The notes beneath the pieces are model-generated. The model had not been told where the DNA came from. It searched no databases and saw only the letters and a program-made list of their open reading frames with translations. DNA of 64,000 bases from Flavobacteriaceae bacterium (lineage in GTDB: Bacteria; Bacteroidota; Bacteroidia; Flavobacteriales; Flavobacteriaceae): contig JADGEL010000003.1 of the NCBI GenBank assembly GCA_016744415.1, positions 479,499 to 543,498 on the forward strand, written 5' to 3'. This document shows, piece by piece, positions 25,982 through 34,781 of the stretch (within the stretch, counting starts at the first letter, position 1; every line of letters starts with the position of its first letter). The position numbers and the translations under genes were made by a program.

Positions 25982-26920
25982 TTACATCAATCCTCTTCCA
26001 ATTTTATTAATTTTCTTTTCTGTGTTATACTCTTTTAAAATTTTATCTAAAACCCCATTGATAAAAAAACTGCTTTTTTGCGATGAATAATCTTTGGATA
26101 TTTCTATATACTCATTAATAGATACTCTTGTTGGTATAGACGGAAAATATACAAACTCACTCAATGCCATTTTTATTAGAATTAAATCGATGTCTGAAAT
26201 TCGTTCTGCATCCCAATTCGGAGTTTTATCATTTACAATTTCATCAAATTCTTGGTGTTTTAATACAACTTTTCTAAACAAATCTATAACAAATTTTTTG
26301 TCTTCATCATCCTTGTATAACTTACCTAAACGATATGGCTTCACCTCCTTTAAGCTATTCAATTCTTTTAGTATCCAAGTATTTACAAACGGAATATCAT
26401 CTACCCAAGTAATGTTGAAACCTTCAAAATAATCAGCCAATTTCTCATTAGGAGCAATGATATTTTTAAACACATCAATCACAAAACTTTTATCTTCGTT
26501 AAAAGATGTTTTTTCTGAATTCATATAAGCCTTATAAGAATCACTTTCTTGAATAGCATTCAAAATAACACGCACAAATTCGCTGTCTGACTTCCAATTA
26601 TTTAGTTTTCTATCTTCTAGATAATTAGCTAAAGAAAGACTTTCAGAAATTGCTTGAATAGCACGATTGTTAATTAATTTTTTATTTGGTTTTTTATCTT
26701 CAGATGATGCTAAATGTTTCTTTTTAGAAACTTCAATTTTAGCTTCTGCCATTTCACGCACTTCAACAAAAAGGCTTAATAGTAATGCGTGCAAATCGCT
26801 CATTTCTTCAATGCTTCGCATCAAAAATTTTTCTTCTTTTGTTAGATTATCACTTTTAGATTGAAACAATGCATATACAGATTGCATCACTTTTACTCTA
26901 ATATGTCTTCTATTTATCAT
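25982..26920 (-). CDS. nusB: Transcription antitermination protein NusB (extended form)
   Basis: 312 residues, about twice the length of E. coli NusB, as is usual in Bacteroidota. The N-terminal RRHIRVKVMQSVYALFQSK and C-terminal RISDIDLILIKMALSEFVYF and RVSINEYIEISKDYSSQKSS blocks are NusB-type; the middle 140 residues are helical and charged, without a recognised domain. NusB with S10 binds boxA RNA in rRNA antitermination. A TACTTTTG element at 26961-26968 is the likely promoter. Confidence 0.93.
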   Translation of the reverse strand: MINRRHIRVKVMQSVYALFQSKSDNLTKEEKFLMRSIEEMSDLHALLLSLFVEVREMAEAKIEVSKKKHLASSEDKKPNKKLINNRAIQAISESLSLANYLEDRKLNNWKSDSEFVRVILNAIQESDSYKAYMNSEKTSFNEDKSFVIDVFKNIIAPNEKLADYFEGFNITWVDDIPFVNTWILKELNSLKEVKPYRLGKLYKDDEDKKFVIDLFRKVVLKHQEFDEIVNDKTPNWDAERISDIDLILIKMALSEFVYFPSIPTRVSINEYIEISKDYSSQKSSFFINGVLDKILKEYNTEKKINKIGRGLM

Positions 26921-26960
26921 CTTTAAAGAACGTTTTGAGATATGTTAAATTCTACTTGAC

Positions 26961-26968
26961 AAAAGTAC
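26961..26968 (-). promoter_or_regulatory. -7 element of nusB
   Basis: TACTTTTG on the minus strand, a full match, 40 bases before the nusB start. Confidence 0.45.
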
Positions 26969-27017
26969 TATTAATTTTTATTCTACTATCTTCGCCATTC
27001 AAAAATTTTAGTTAAAA

Positions 27018-28769
27018 ATGAAAGCCCTTAAACAAGTAAATAAATACTTTACTAAATACAAATATCGCTATGGTATCGGGGTAGTTATTTTAATAATTTC
27101 CAACACTTTAAAACTGCAAATTCCAGATTTAATAAAGAACTCCATCAATGTTTCTGATGAATTTGTTAAAGGATTAATTACTGACAAATCAATTGTAACA
27201 TCAGAATTGCTTCTTAATATTTTGCTCATTATTGCTGCTGCTATCATTTCTGGAGTACTAACTTATATAACGCGTCAAAAAATAATTGTTACTTCTCGTT
27301 TGGTTGAGTTTGATTTAAAAAATGAAATCTACCAACAATACCAAAAACTGTCACTCAACTTCTATAAAAAGAACAGAACAGGCGATTTAATGAATCGAAT
27401 TAGTGAGGATGTTAGTAAAGTTAGAATGTATTTTGGGCCTGCAGTGATGTACAGTTTAAATACGCTAGTATCTATTGTTGTAACGCTGATTTTAATGATT
27501 CGCACAGATATAACTCTAACCTTATATACATTACTTCCACTGCCTATTTTATCTGTAATGATTTATTATTTAAGTAGATTAATTCATAAAAAAACAACCA
27601 TCGTTCAACAATACTTATCTAAACTTACAACTGCTGCTCAAGAAACATTTTCGGGAGTTAGAATTATAAAATCTTATGCTATAGAACCAGATACTATAAA
27701 GCTTTTTGAAGAGGTTTCCGAAAATAGCAAGCAAAAAAATATTGAGCTCTATAAAGTTCAAGCCTTCTTTTTTCCAGTAATGATTTTACTAATTGGTATA
27801 AGCAACTTAGTGGTCATTTATGTTGGTGGTTTGCGCTATATAGATGGGTTTATAACCCTGGGTGATATTGCTAAATTTATTCTATATGTAAACATATTAA
27901 CTTGGCCTGTAGCTGTGTTAGGCTGGATGACTTCTATTGTTCAACAGGCAGAAGCGTCTCAAAATAGAATCAATGAGTTTTTAAAAGAAGATCCTGAGAT
28001 TAAAAATAATACCAAATCAAAAACGATCATTAGTGGAGATATAAACTTCCAAAATGTTTCACTCACCTATGATGACACTAATATTACTGCCTTAAAAAAC
28101 ATCAGCTTTGAATTAAAACAAGGTAAGACTTTGGCGATTTTAGGAATGACAGGAGCCGGAAAATCGACCATCATTAATTTAATCGCTCGCTTGTATGATA
28201 CATCAGAAGGAAGTATAACTATCGGCAATCAAAATATTACAAAATTAAATCTAGATAACTTACGTCAAAGCATTGGTTTTGTACCTCAAGATGCTTTCTT
28301 ATTTTCTGACACTCTAGAAAACAATATTTTATTTGGCGATGAAAATGCCACATCAGAAATGGTGATTCAAGCAGCGAAAGATGCGTATATCGACCACAAT
28401 ATATCAGAATTCAAAGAAGGGTATCAAACTTTTGTGGGAGAACGCGGAGTAACACTCTCTGGCGGTCAAAAGCAACGTGTATCTATAGCAAGAGCTTTGA
28501 TAAAAAATCCTGAAATATTAATTTTAGATGATTGTCTATCAGCAGTTGATACTGAAACCGAAGAAATTATATTAAAAAATTTAGAACGTGTCAATAAAAA
28601 TAGAACAACCATAATTGTAAGTCATCGCGTATCGTCAATTAAACACGCAGACAGCATTATTATACTAGATAAAGGAAAGATAATCCAGGAAGGCACACAT
28701 GCTCAATTATCAAAAATTAAAGGGTTTTATAAAGATTTATATGAGCAACAACTCTTAGAAGAATCGTAA
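27018..28769 (+). CDS. ABC exporter, fused membrane and ATPase domains
   Basis: 583 residues. Six-helix exporter membrane domain (1-310) and nucleotide-binding domain (330-575): Walker A GMTGAGKST, Q-loop FVPQDAF, signature LSGGQKQRVSIARAL, Walker B ILILDD and H-loop IIVSHRVSS. The usual catalytic Glu after Walker B is Asp (residue 505, ILDDCLSAVDT), as in the degenerate half of heterodimeric exporters such as BmrC. No second half-transporter gene adjoins. The substrate is unknown; lipid or drug export is typical of the family. Confidence 0.93.
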   Translation: MKALKQVNKYFTKYKYRYGIGVVILIISNTLKLQIPDLIKNSINVSDEFVKGLITDKSIVTSELLLNILLIIAAAIISGVLTYITRQKIIVTSRLVEFDLKNEIYQQYQKLSLNFYKKNRTGDLMNRISEDVSKVRMYFGPAVMYSLNTLVSIVVTLILMIRTDITLTLYTLLPLPILSVMIYYLSRLIHKKTTIVQQYLSKLTTAAQETFSGVRIIKSYAIEPDTIKLFEEVSENSKQKNIELYKVQAFFFPVMILLIGISNLVVIYVGGLRYIDGFITLGDIAKFILYVNILTWPVAVLGWMTSIVQQAEASQNRINEFLKEDPEIKNNTKSKTIISGDINFQNVSLTYDDTNITALKNISFELKQGKTLAILGMTGAGKSTIINLIARLYDTSEGSITIGNQNITKLNLDNLRQSIGFVPQDAFLFSDTLENNILFGDENATSEMVIQAAKDAYIDHNISEFKEGYQTFVGERGVTLSGGQKQRVSIARALIKNPEILILDDCLSAVDTETEEIILKNLERVNKNRTTIIVSHRVSSIKHADSIIILDKGKIIQEGTHAQLSKIKGFYKDLYEQQLLEES

Positions 28770-28771
28770 AT

Positions 28772-28790
28772 AAAAAAGTATTACTTTTTT
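28772..28790 (+). terminator. Weak terminator-like hairpin after the ABC exporter
   Basis: AAAAAAGTA and TACTTTTTT with almost no loop; A/T-only apart from one G-C pair, so its strength is doubtful. Confidence 0.35.
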
Positions 28791-28801
28791 ATGATTCACT
28801 A

Positions 28802-28831
28802 TTGTTTTAGTGATTTATTTTTTTACATTTG
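28802..28831 (+). promoter_or_regulatory. Promoter of the DUF3276 gene
   Basis: TTG at 28802-28804, exactly 19 bases, then TACATTTG at 28824-28831, a full consensus match. It shows that the true start is the ATG at 28864, not the in-frame ATG at 28810, which lies inside the promoter. Confidence 0.75.
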
Positions 28832-28863
28832 ACAAAACAATAACTAAAAAATTAGTGAACATT

Positions 28864-29229
28864 ATGAGTGAAAAAAACTTTAACGATCAAGAGGAAATTT
28901 TTTCTCAAGTTTTAAGAGCAGGAAGAAGAACTTATTTTTTCGATGTTAGATCTACCAGAGCTGACGATTATTACTTAACTGTAACTGAGAGTAAAAAATT
29001 TACAAACGACGATGGATCGTTTCATTATAAAAAACATAAAATTTATTTATATAAAGAAGACTTTACAGAGTTTAACGAAATGTTAAAGGCAGCAACTGAC
29101 TATATCATCAATGAAAAAGGTGAAGAAGTGATTAGTGACCGACACCAAACTGATTATGTAAAAGAGGATACACCAAATGAAGAAACTGTAGGTGAAAACT
29201 TTACTGATGTTAATTTTGAAGATATCTAA
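28864..29229 (+). CDS. DUF3276 (PUR-alpha-like) protein
   Basis: 121 residues from the ATG at 28864; an upstream in-frame ATG falls inside the promoter. The PUR repeat-like core runs from about 18 to 85: RAGRRTYFFDVRSTRADDYY then LTVTESKKF and HKIYLYKEDFTEFNEML. The acidic tail has no recognised motif. Bacteroidota DUF3276 proteins are small single-PUR-repeat proteins, for which nucleic-acid binding has been reported for a Borrelia relative; the role here is unknown. Monocistronic with its own promoter and terminator, so probably well expressed. Confidence 0.9.
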   Translation: MSEKNFNDQEEIFSQVLRAGRRTYFFDVRSTRADDYYLTVTESKKFTNDDGSFHYKKHKIYLYKEDFTEFNEMLKAATDYIINEKGEEVISDRHQTDYVKEDTPNEETVGENFTDVNFEDI

Positions 29230-29254
29230 GGATAATTCTTAAAAATATTTTATC

Positions 29255-29287
29255 AATCCGTTTGTTATTTTCACAAACGGATTTTTT
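29255..29287 (+). terminator. Intrinsic terminator of the DUF3276 gene
   Basis: AATCCGTTTGT, loop, ACAAACGGATT, then TTTTT. Confidence 0.85.
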
Positions 29288-29297
29288 ATGCAATTTT

Positions 29298-29325
29298 TTG
29301 TTTTAAAAAAAGTTAAGTACTTTTA
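29298..29325 (+). promoter_or_regulatory. Putative promoter of the coiled-coil membrane protein
   Basis: TTG at 29298-29300, 17 bases, TACTTTTA at 29318-29325; the last base differs from TAnnTTTG. Confidence 0.4.
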
Positions 29326-29348
29326 TAAATTACAAATCAGCTATCATT

Positions 29349-29948
29349 ATGAAATTTCAAAACCTTTTTTTTACCATCGCATTTATATGTGCAATAAGTA
29401 TCAATGCCCAAGAAAATGAGCCAAAGCAAACTCTCGATAGCGGTACTATAGAAAACCAATTTGATTATTTAATTAAAAAATCTAATCGTTACCAAGAATA
29501 TAAGGTAGTAAAGCGTGCTTGGTTAGACAGACTTAAAAAAGCGGTTGATGATTCTTTAAATGTGGTAAAAAAAGATTTGGCCAATACCAAAGTTACTTTA
29601 AACGAAAAAGAAACTGAGATTGTTACACTTACAAACTCCTTAAACACTACTAAAGAGAAAGTAAGCAATTTAAACAATGAAAAAGATAGTATTCATTTTT
29701 TTGGTATGTTGATTTCAAAACCAATGTACAACACTACGCTTTGGTCTATCATAACAATCTTATTAGTTGCTTTATTGTTTTTTGTGTTTAAGTTTAATAG
29801 TAGTAATGCTATTACAAGAGAAGCAAAAAACAAATTCTCTGAGTTAGAAATAGAATACGAAAACCACAGACAACGTTCCTTAGAACGCGAACAACAAATT
29901 AGAAGAAAACTACAAGACGAAATTAATAAACAGAAAAAAGATAAGTAA
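29349..29948 (+). CDS. Membrane protein with signal peptide and coiled coil, function unknown
   Basis: 199 residues. A signal peptide ends near INAQ (residue 21), a predicted coiled coil covers about 50-115 (KDLANTKVTLNEKETEIVTL), a transmembrane helix lies near 130-150 (TLWSIITILLVALLFFVFKF), and a second charged helix ends the protein, rich in Glu, Arg and Lys. I do not recognise a named family. The layout suggests a periplasmic coiled coil tethered to a cytoplasmic helical tail. Monocistronic between DUF3276 and convergent sucC. Confidence 0.85.
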   Translation: MKFQNLFFTIAFICAISINAQENEPKQTLDSGTIENQFDYLIKKSNRYQEYKVVKRAWLDRLKKAVDDSLNVVKKDLANTKVTLNEKETEIVTLTNSLNTTKEKVSNLNNEKDSIHFFGMLISKPMYNTTLWSIITILLVALLFFVFKFNSSNAITREAKNKFSELEIEYENHRQRSLEREQQIRRKLQDEINKQKKDK

Positions 29949-29950
29949 TA

Positions 29951-29982
29951 AAAAATCCGATTCGTAATGAATCGGATTTTTT
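29951..29982. terminator. Intrinsic terminator (coiled-coil protein / sucC side)
   Basis: AAAAATCCGATTC, GTAAT, GAATCGGATTTTT followed by more T; A-runs on the other side allow use by the convergent sucC transcript too. Confidence 0.8.
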
Positions 29983-29986
29983 ATTT

Positions 29987-30053
29987 GTCATACCTACCAA
30001 CGCAGGAATCTATACTTTTAAAAAATTGGATTCCCACTTTCGTGGGAAAGACA
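29987..30053. repeat. Dispersed intergenic inverted-repeat element, copy B
   Basis: A 67-base element matching copy A (10950-11015) in layout: GTCAT-CC start, GGAATCTAT at the left-arm end, an A/T-rich spacer of about 16 bases, then GGATTCCCA and TGGGAAAGACA. In this copy the right arm is the stronger hairpin and the left arm is decayed (ACCAACGCAGG). It lies between the terminator of the preceding gene and convergent sucC. Confidence 0.7.
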
Positions 30054-30071
30054 AAAAAGTCATCAGCCTAA

Positions 30072-31265
30072 TTATGCCAATACTTCATGTACTTTATTAG
30101 CAGCTTCCTGAAACTCAACAACTGAGTGCACTGGCAATCCGCTAGCATCAATCAATTCTTTTGCCTCTTTAGCATTAGTACCTTGCAAGCGCACAATAAT
30201 AGGGACTTTAATTTCATCTCCCATATTTTTATAAGCCTCAACAATTCCTTCTGCTACTCTATCGCAACGAACAATTCCTCCAAAAATATTTATCAAGATA
30301 GCTTTTACGTTTGGGTCTTTTAAAATAATTCTAAAACCTATTTCTACACGTTCTGCATCTGCTGTACCACCAACATCTAAAAAGTTAGCAGGATCTCCAC
30401 CAGATTGTTTAATTAAATCCATAGTGCTCATCGCTAATCCAGCACCGTTTACCATACATCCAACATTACCATCTAAATCAACATAACTTAAACCCGCTGC
30501 ACCTGCTTCAACCTCAATAGGGTTTTCTTCACGTAAATCACGTAACTCAGCATAATCTTTATGACGGAACAATGCGCTGTCATCTAAAGTTACTTTAGCA
30601 TCAACAGCCATAATTTTATCATCTGATGTTTTTAATACAGGATTGATTTCAAACAAAGATGAATCTGACTTTACATAAGCAGTATATAAAGACGATACAA
30701 ACTTCATCATCTCTTTTAAAGCTCCACCAGACAATCCTAGATTAAAAGCAATCTTACGCGCCTGAAATGGCAACAATCCTAAAGCAGGATCAATCTCTTC
30801 GTTAAAAATTAAATGTGGAGTTTCTTCCGCAACTTTCTCAATATCCATTCCACCCTCGGTAGAATACATAATCATATTTCTTCCCGTTTCACGATTTAAT
30901 AAAACTGACATATAATATTCTTCTGGTTCATTATCACCAGGATAATAAACATCCTCAGCAACCAACACTTGATTCACCAATTTACCTTCGGCAGATGTTT
31001 GTGGTGTTACTAACATCATTCCAATAATATCATCAGCAATTGACTTTACTTCGTTTAATGATTTTGCCAATTTAACACCACCGCCTTTACCACGACCACC
31101 AGCATGAACTTGTGCTTTAATAACATGCCAACCTGTTCCTGTTTCTTCGGTTAATTTTTTTGCTGCCGCAACAGCTTCTTCTGGTGTTTTAGCTACAATT
31201 CCGCGTTGAATTCTAACGCCAAAACTGTTCAACATTTCTTTTCCTTGATATTCGTGTAAATTCAT
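30072..31265 (-). CDS. sucC: Succinyl-CoA synthetase subunit beta (ADP-forming)
   Basis: TCA-cycle enzyme coupling succinyl-CoA cleavage to NTP formation, with the alpha subunit SucD. 397 residues, usual length. ATP-grasp domain from residue 1 (MNLHEYQGKEMLNSFGVRIQ), glycine-rich HAGGRGKGGGVKLA, and C-terminal CoA-ligase part with NIFGGIVRCDRVAEGIV and GTNAKEAKELI. sucD is not beside it, which is common in Bacteroidota. A TACATTTG promoter element lies 25 bases upstream. Confidence 0.98.
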   Translation of the reverse strand: MNLHEYQGKEMLNSFGVRIQRGIVAKTPEEAVAAAKKLTEETGTGWHVIKAQVHAGGRGKGGGVKLAKSLNEVKSIADDIIGMMLVTPQTSAEGKLVNQVLVAEDVYYPGDNEPEEYYMSVLLNRETGRNMIMYSTEGGMDIEKVAEETPHLIFNEEIDPALGLLPFQARKIAFNLGLSGGALKEMMKFVSSLYTAYVKSDSSLFEINPVLKTSDDKIMAVDAKVTLDDSALFRHKDYAELRDLREENPIEVEAGAAGLSYVDLDGNVGCMVNGAGLAMSTMDLIKQSGGDPANFLDVGGTADAERVEIGFRIILKDPNVKAILINIFGGIVRCDRVAEGIVEAYKNMGDEIKVPIIVRLQGTNAKEAKELIDASGLPVHSVVEFQEAANKVHEVLA

Positions 31266-31290
31266 TGATATCTATGTTTAAATTACCATG

Positions 31291-31298
31291 CAAATGTA
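31291..31298 (-). promoter_or_regulatory. -7 element of sucC
   Basis: TACATTTG on the minus strand, a full match to TAnnTTTG, 25 bases before the start. Confidence 0.5.
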
Positions 31299-31405
31299 CT
31301 AATATCATAATTCATAATTGCACAGAATTTTTAAAAATTGTAACAGTTTACTTTTTTTATTGTCCTTAGTTTGAGTCTATGAATTTTAATCAAAAAGGAT
31401 GTTTT

Positions 31406-31413
31406 TATTTTTG
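31406..31413 (+). promoter_or_regulatory. Possible -7 element of the DUF5916 gene
   Basis: TATTTTTG, a full match, about 104 bases before the start; no -33 TTG at a normal distance. The rest of the 252-base gap is A/T-rich with nothing else recognised. Confidence 0.3.
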
Positions 31414-31517
31414 AGCTAATTCATATTGATTCACAATTTTTTATGATTTATTTAAGACACTGCTGACAATATCTTAGATAATTTCGCATTAACTAAAAAA
31501 ACTAACAACAATTTTCA

Positions 31518-33989
31518 ATGAGAAACCTTCTCGCAATCATTCCCTTAATCTTTATTACAGCTACAAGCTTTGCCCAAGAAACTAAAAAAACCATGCAAAC
31601 CAAACGCGTATCTAAAGCACCTAAAATTGATGGAATCTTAGATGATGATGCTTGGTTTGGTGCTGATGTAGCAAAAGATTTTGTAATGTTTAGACCAGAA
31701 TCAGGAACTCCAGAAAAGCAAAGTCATCGTACCGAAGTAAAAATTGTATATGATGATGATGCTATTTATTTTGGAGCCTATTTATATGATGATGACCCAG
31801 AAAATATACCGCAACAATTTGCAGTAAGAGATAATTTTGGAACTACAGACTGGTTTGGAGTAATGATAAACCCTAACAATGATTCGCAAAACGATACGGA
31901 GTTTTTTGTTCAGGTTACAGGAAATCAAGCGGATGCAAAAGCAAGTCCTAATGATGAAGATTTTAGCTGGAGTGCTGTTTGGCAAAGTGCAACTAAAATT
32001 GTTGATGATGGTTGGATTGTAGAAATTAAAATTCCTTATTCGGCCCTACGTTTTACGAACAAAGAAGTGCAAACTTGGGGATTAAATTTTCACAGACGTC
32101 ATGCAGAGTCAAGAGATCAATACACATGGAATTTTATTGACCGTACAGTTGGAAATATTCAACAATATGCAGGGACACTTACAGGAATTGAAAATATAGC
32201 ACCTCCAACTCGCCTCAGCTTTTCACCTTATGCTCAAGCATCGTATGACGTTAATGAAGAAGAAAACACTTTTGACAAAAGTATTGGATTGGATGTAAAA
32301 TATGGCATCTCAGAAAGCTTTACTCTCGATGCCACTTTAATTCCAAATTTTGGACAAACTAGGTTCGACAATTTAGTGCTAAACCTAGGTCCTTTTGAAC
32401 AAAGGTATCAAGAACAACGTCCGTTTTTTACTGAAGGCGTTGAGCTTTTTACAAAAGGAAATTTGTTTTATACACGCCGTATCGGGAATAAACCTATAAA
32501 CTATTTATACGAAAGCGACTTAAAAGATGATGAAATTATTCTAGATAATCCTGATAAAGTAAATATGTTAAATGCCATTAAAGTATCTGGGCGCACAGAA
32601 GGCGGCTTGGGTATTGGAGTATTTAACGCTATTACTGAACGAACAAAAGCAAAAATTGGAACAGCAGAAACAGATAACAATGGCGATATTATTTATAATG
32701 AAAATGGTGACCCAAACATACTCGAATCATACGAAGTAGTTACAGAACCATTGGCAAACTATAGCGTCATCGTTTTTGACCAACAATTCAATAAAAATTC
32801 ATTTGTATCCTTAACAAATACAAATGTATTTAGAGAAGGAAGCGCTCGTGATGCCAATGCTACTGCTTTAATGTACTTTTTGAGTAATAAAAAAAATACA
32901 CACAACATTAATGGCGGATTTAAAACCAGCCGCGTTAGAGAAGATGGAGAATTGACCGATGGCTATTGGCTAGATGCTAGTATAGGAAAAAATGCTGGAA
33001 AATGGCAATACGCAGCAGGTTATGAAATGGCCGATGACAAATTTGACATCAATGATTTAGGATTTAATTTTTTTAATAATTATCAAGAGGTTTATGCCAA
33101 TGCCTCATACAGAATTTTTGAACCTACTAAAACGTTCAACCGATACCAATTCAGGTATTGGAGTAATTTAAGGTATAGACATAGTGATGGTGCTTATACA
33201 GGAAATCATATGGGGTTAAATTTTAATGCTACTACTATTAATAACTTTTCATTTGGAAGTAATATAAATGGAAATATTGGTAAACAATATGATTATTATG
33301 AACCTAGAGTAGATGATCGCTACTATACAGAAAACCCTAGATTAAATTTTAATAGCTGGGTTTCTTCTGATTACAGTAAAAAGTTTGCCTATGATATTTT
33401 TATGTATTATGGCTTGCGTTTGAATAATGACCCACAAAGAAATTATAGTTTTGGAACCGAACTTAGATACCGTTTTAGCGATAAATTTTCATTAAAATAT
33501 GAATTAGAATTATTTAAAACAAACAATAGCAAAGGTTACGTTAATGAATTATCTGATGGCTCTATAATTTTTGGAGAACGCGATCAAAAAACCATTACCA
33601 ATGAAATATCTGGTCAATTTTATTTCACAACTAAATCTGCTTTAAGTTTAACTTTTAGACACTACTGGTCGCCCGTTACTTATGATGATCAATATTATTT
33701 GTTAAAAGAAGATGGTGCCTTAACACCTAATTCTTATACAGATAATCACGACATTAACTATAATGTTTGGAATTTAGACCTAAGCTATTCATGGGAATTT
33801 GCTCCGGGAAGTCAATTAATAGCACTTTACAGAAATAATATATTTAATGCTGATGACCAATCTCAATTAGGGTTTAGAGATAATCTTAAAAACCTTTTTG
33901 AACAAGAGGCAGGACATAATTTTTCTTTAAAGATGATTTATTACATAGACTACAACAATGCTAAAAGTTGGTTTAATAAAAAGGCCTAA
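31518..33989 (+). CDS. Carbohydrate-binding family 9-like / DUF5916 outer-membrane protein
   Basis: 823 residues. Signal peptide ending TSFAQ (about residue 19), then a CBM9-like beta-sandwich (about 30-215: APKIDGILDDDAWFGADVAK, WSAVWQSATKIVDDGWIVEI), then a DUF5916 beta-barrel-like region to the C-terminus with alternating aromatic strands and FFTEGVELFTKGNLFYTRRIG near 300. The family is common in Bacteroidota and thought to be an outer-membrane protein; its substrate and role are unknown. Confidence 0.92.
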   Translation: MRNLLAIIPLIFITATSFAQETKKTMQTKRVSKAPKIDGILDDDAWFGADVAKDFVMFRPESGTPEKQSHRTEVKIVYDDDAIYFGAYLYDDDPENIPQQFAVRDNFGTTDWFGVMINPNNDSQNDTEFFVQVTGNQADAKASPNDEDFSWSAVWQSATKIVDDGWIVEIKIPYSALRFTNKEVQTWGLNFHRRHAESRDQYTWNFIDRTVGNIQQYAGTLTGIENIAPPTRLSFSPYAQASYDVNEEENTFDKSIGLDVKYGISESFTLDATLIPNFGQTRFDNLVLNLGPFEQRYQEQRPFFTEGVELFTKGNLFYTRRIGNKPINYLYESDLKDDEIILDNPDKVNMLNAIKVSGRTEGGLGIGVFNAITERTKAKIGTAETDNNGDIIYNENGDPNILESYEVVTEPLANYSVIVFDQQFNKNSFVSLTNTNVFREGSARDANATALMYFLSNKKNTHNINGGFKTSRVREDGELTDGYWLDASIGKNAGKWQYAAGYEMADDKFDINDLGFNFFNNYQEVYANASYRIFEPTKTFNRYQFRYWSNLRYRHSDGAYTGNHMGLNFNATTINNFSFGSNINGNIGKQYDYYEPRVDDRYYTENPRLNFNSWVSSDYSKKFAYDIFMYYGLRLNNDPQRNYSFGTELRYRFSDKFSLKYELELFKTNNSKGYVNELSDGSIIFGERDQKTITNEISGQFYFTTKSALSLTFRHYWSPVTYDDQYYLLKEDGALTPNSYTDNHDINYNVWNLDLSYSWEFAPGSQLIALYRNNIFNADDQSQLGFRDNLKNLFEQEAGHNFSLKMIYYIDYNNAKSWFNKKA

Positions 33990-34016
33990 CATTGTTAATA
34001 ATTTTTAAAATGGTAA

Positions 34017-34049
34017 TTTGTATCATCATAAATCTATTCCTTATTTTTG
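34017..34049 (+). promoter_or_regulatory. Promoter of the LolD-like gene, implying a leaderless mRNA
   Basis: TTTG at 34017-34020, 21 bases, TATTTTTG at 34042-34049, a full consensus match. It ends 4 bases before the ATG at 34054. Confidence 0.6.
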
Positions 34050-34053
34050 AAAG

Positions 34054-34719
34054 ATGATAAAAGCAAATAATATCCATAAATTTTATGGAGATTTAGAAGT
34101 ATTAAAAGGTGTTGATCTGCATATAAAAAAAAGTGAGGTTGTCGCAATAGTAGGACCTTCAGGAGCTGGAAAAACAACCCTTTTACAAATTCTTGGCACT
34201 CTTGACAAACCATCAAATAGTTCAGACACATCAATAACTATCGATACAAAAAACATTTTAAACTTATCTGACAAGGAATTGTCAAATTTTAGAAATCAAC
34301 ATATCGGATTCATATTTCAGTTCCATCAATTATTACCAGAATTTACCGCTTTAGAAAATATATGCATTCCAGCTTTTATTGGTGGCACTTCTAAAAGCAA
34401 TGCAGAAAAAGAAGCAAAACGATTGTTATCCTTTTTAGGACTAGAAGATAGAATGAATCATAAACCCAATGAACTTTCAGGTGGAGAACAGCAACGTGTA
34501 GCAGTAGCAAGGGCTTTAATAAACAAACCATCTGTAATTTTTGCTGACGAACCTAGCGGTAATTTAGATTCTGATTCTTCTAAACATTTACATAAATTAT
34601 TTTTTAAACTCCGTGATGAATTCGGGCAGACTTTTGTAATTGTTACTCATAATCAAGAATTAGCTAATATGGCAGATAGAAAACTAGAAATGAGAGATGG
34701 AATTATAATGAGTTATTAA
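34054..34719 (+). CDS. lolD: LolD-like ABC transporter ATP-binding protein
   Basis: 221 residues. Walker [10 protein letters not shown], signature [15 protein letters not shown], Walker [13 protein letters not shown] and H-loop [10 protein letters not shown]. The [20 protein letters not shown] stretch is typical of the LolD/MacB/FtsE group; LolD drives release of lipoproteins from the inner membrane by LolC/E. The permease partner is not adjacent, so the assignment rests on sequence type. A macrolide-export or FtsX-type partner cannot be excluded. Confidence 0.85.
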   Translation: MIKANNIHKFYGDLEVLKGVDLHIKKSEVVAIVGPSGAGKTTLLQILGTLDKPSNSSDTSITIDTKNILNLSDKELSNFRNQHIGFIFQFHQLLPEFTALENICIPAFIGGTSKSNAEKEAKRLLSFLGLEDRMNHKPNELSGGEQQRVAVARALINKPSVIFADEPSGNLDSDSSKHLHKLFFKLRDEFGQTFVIVTHNQELANMADRKLEMRDGIIMSY

Positions 34720-34781
34720 TCGTAAATTTTGAATTAAAAATTAAACTTATTAAATAACCCTAATTCGTTGAACCTTTAACT

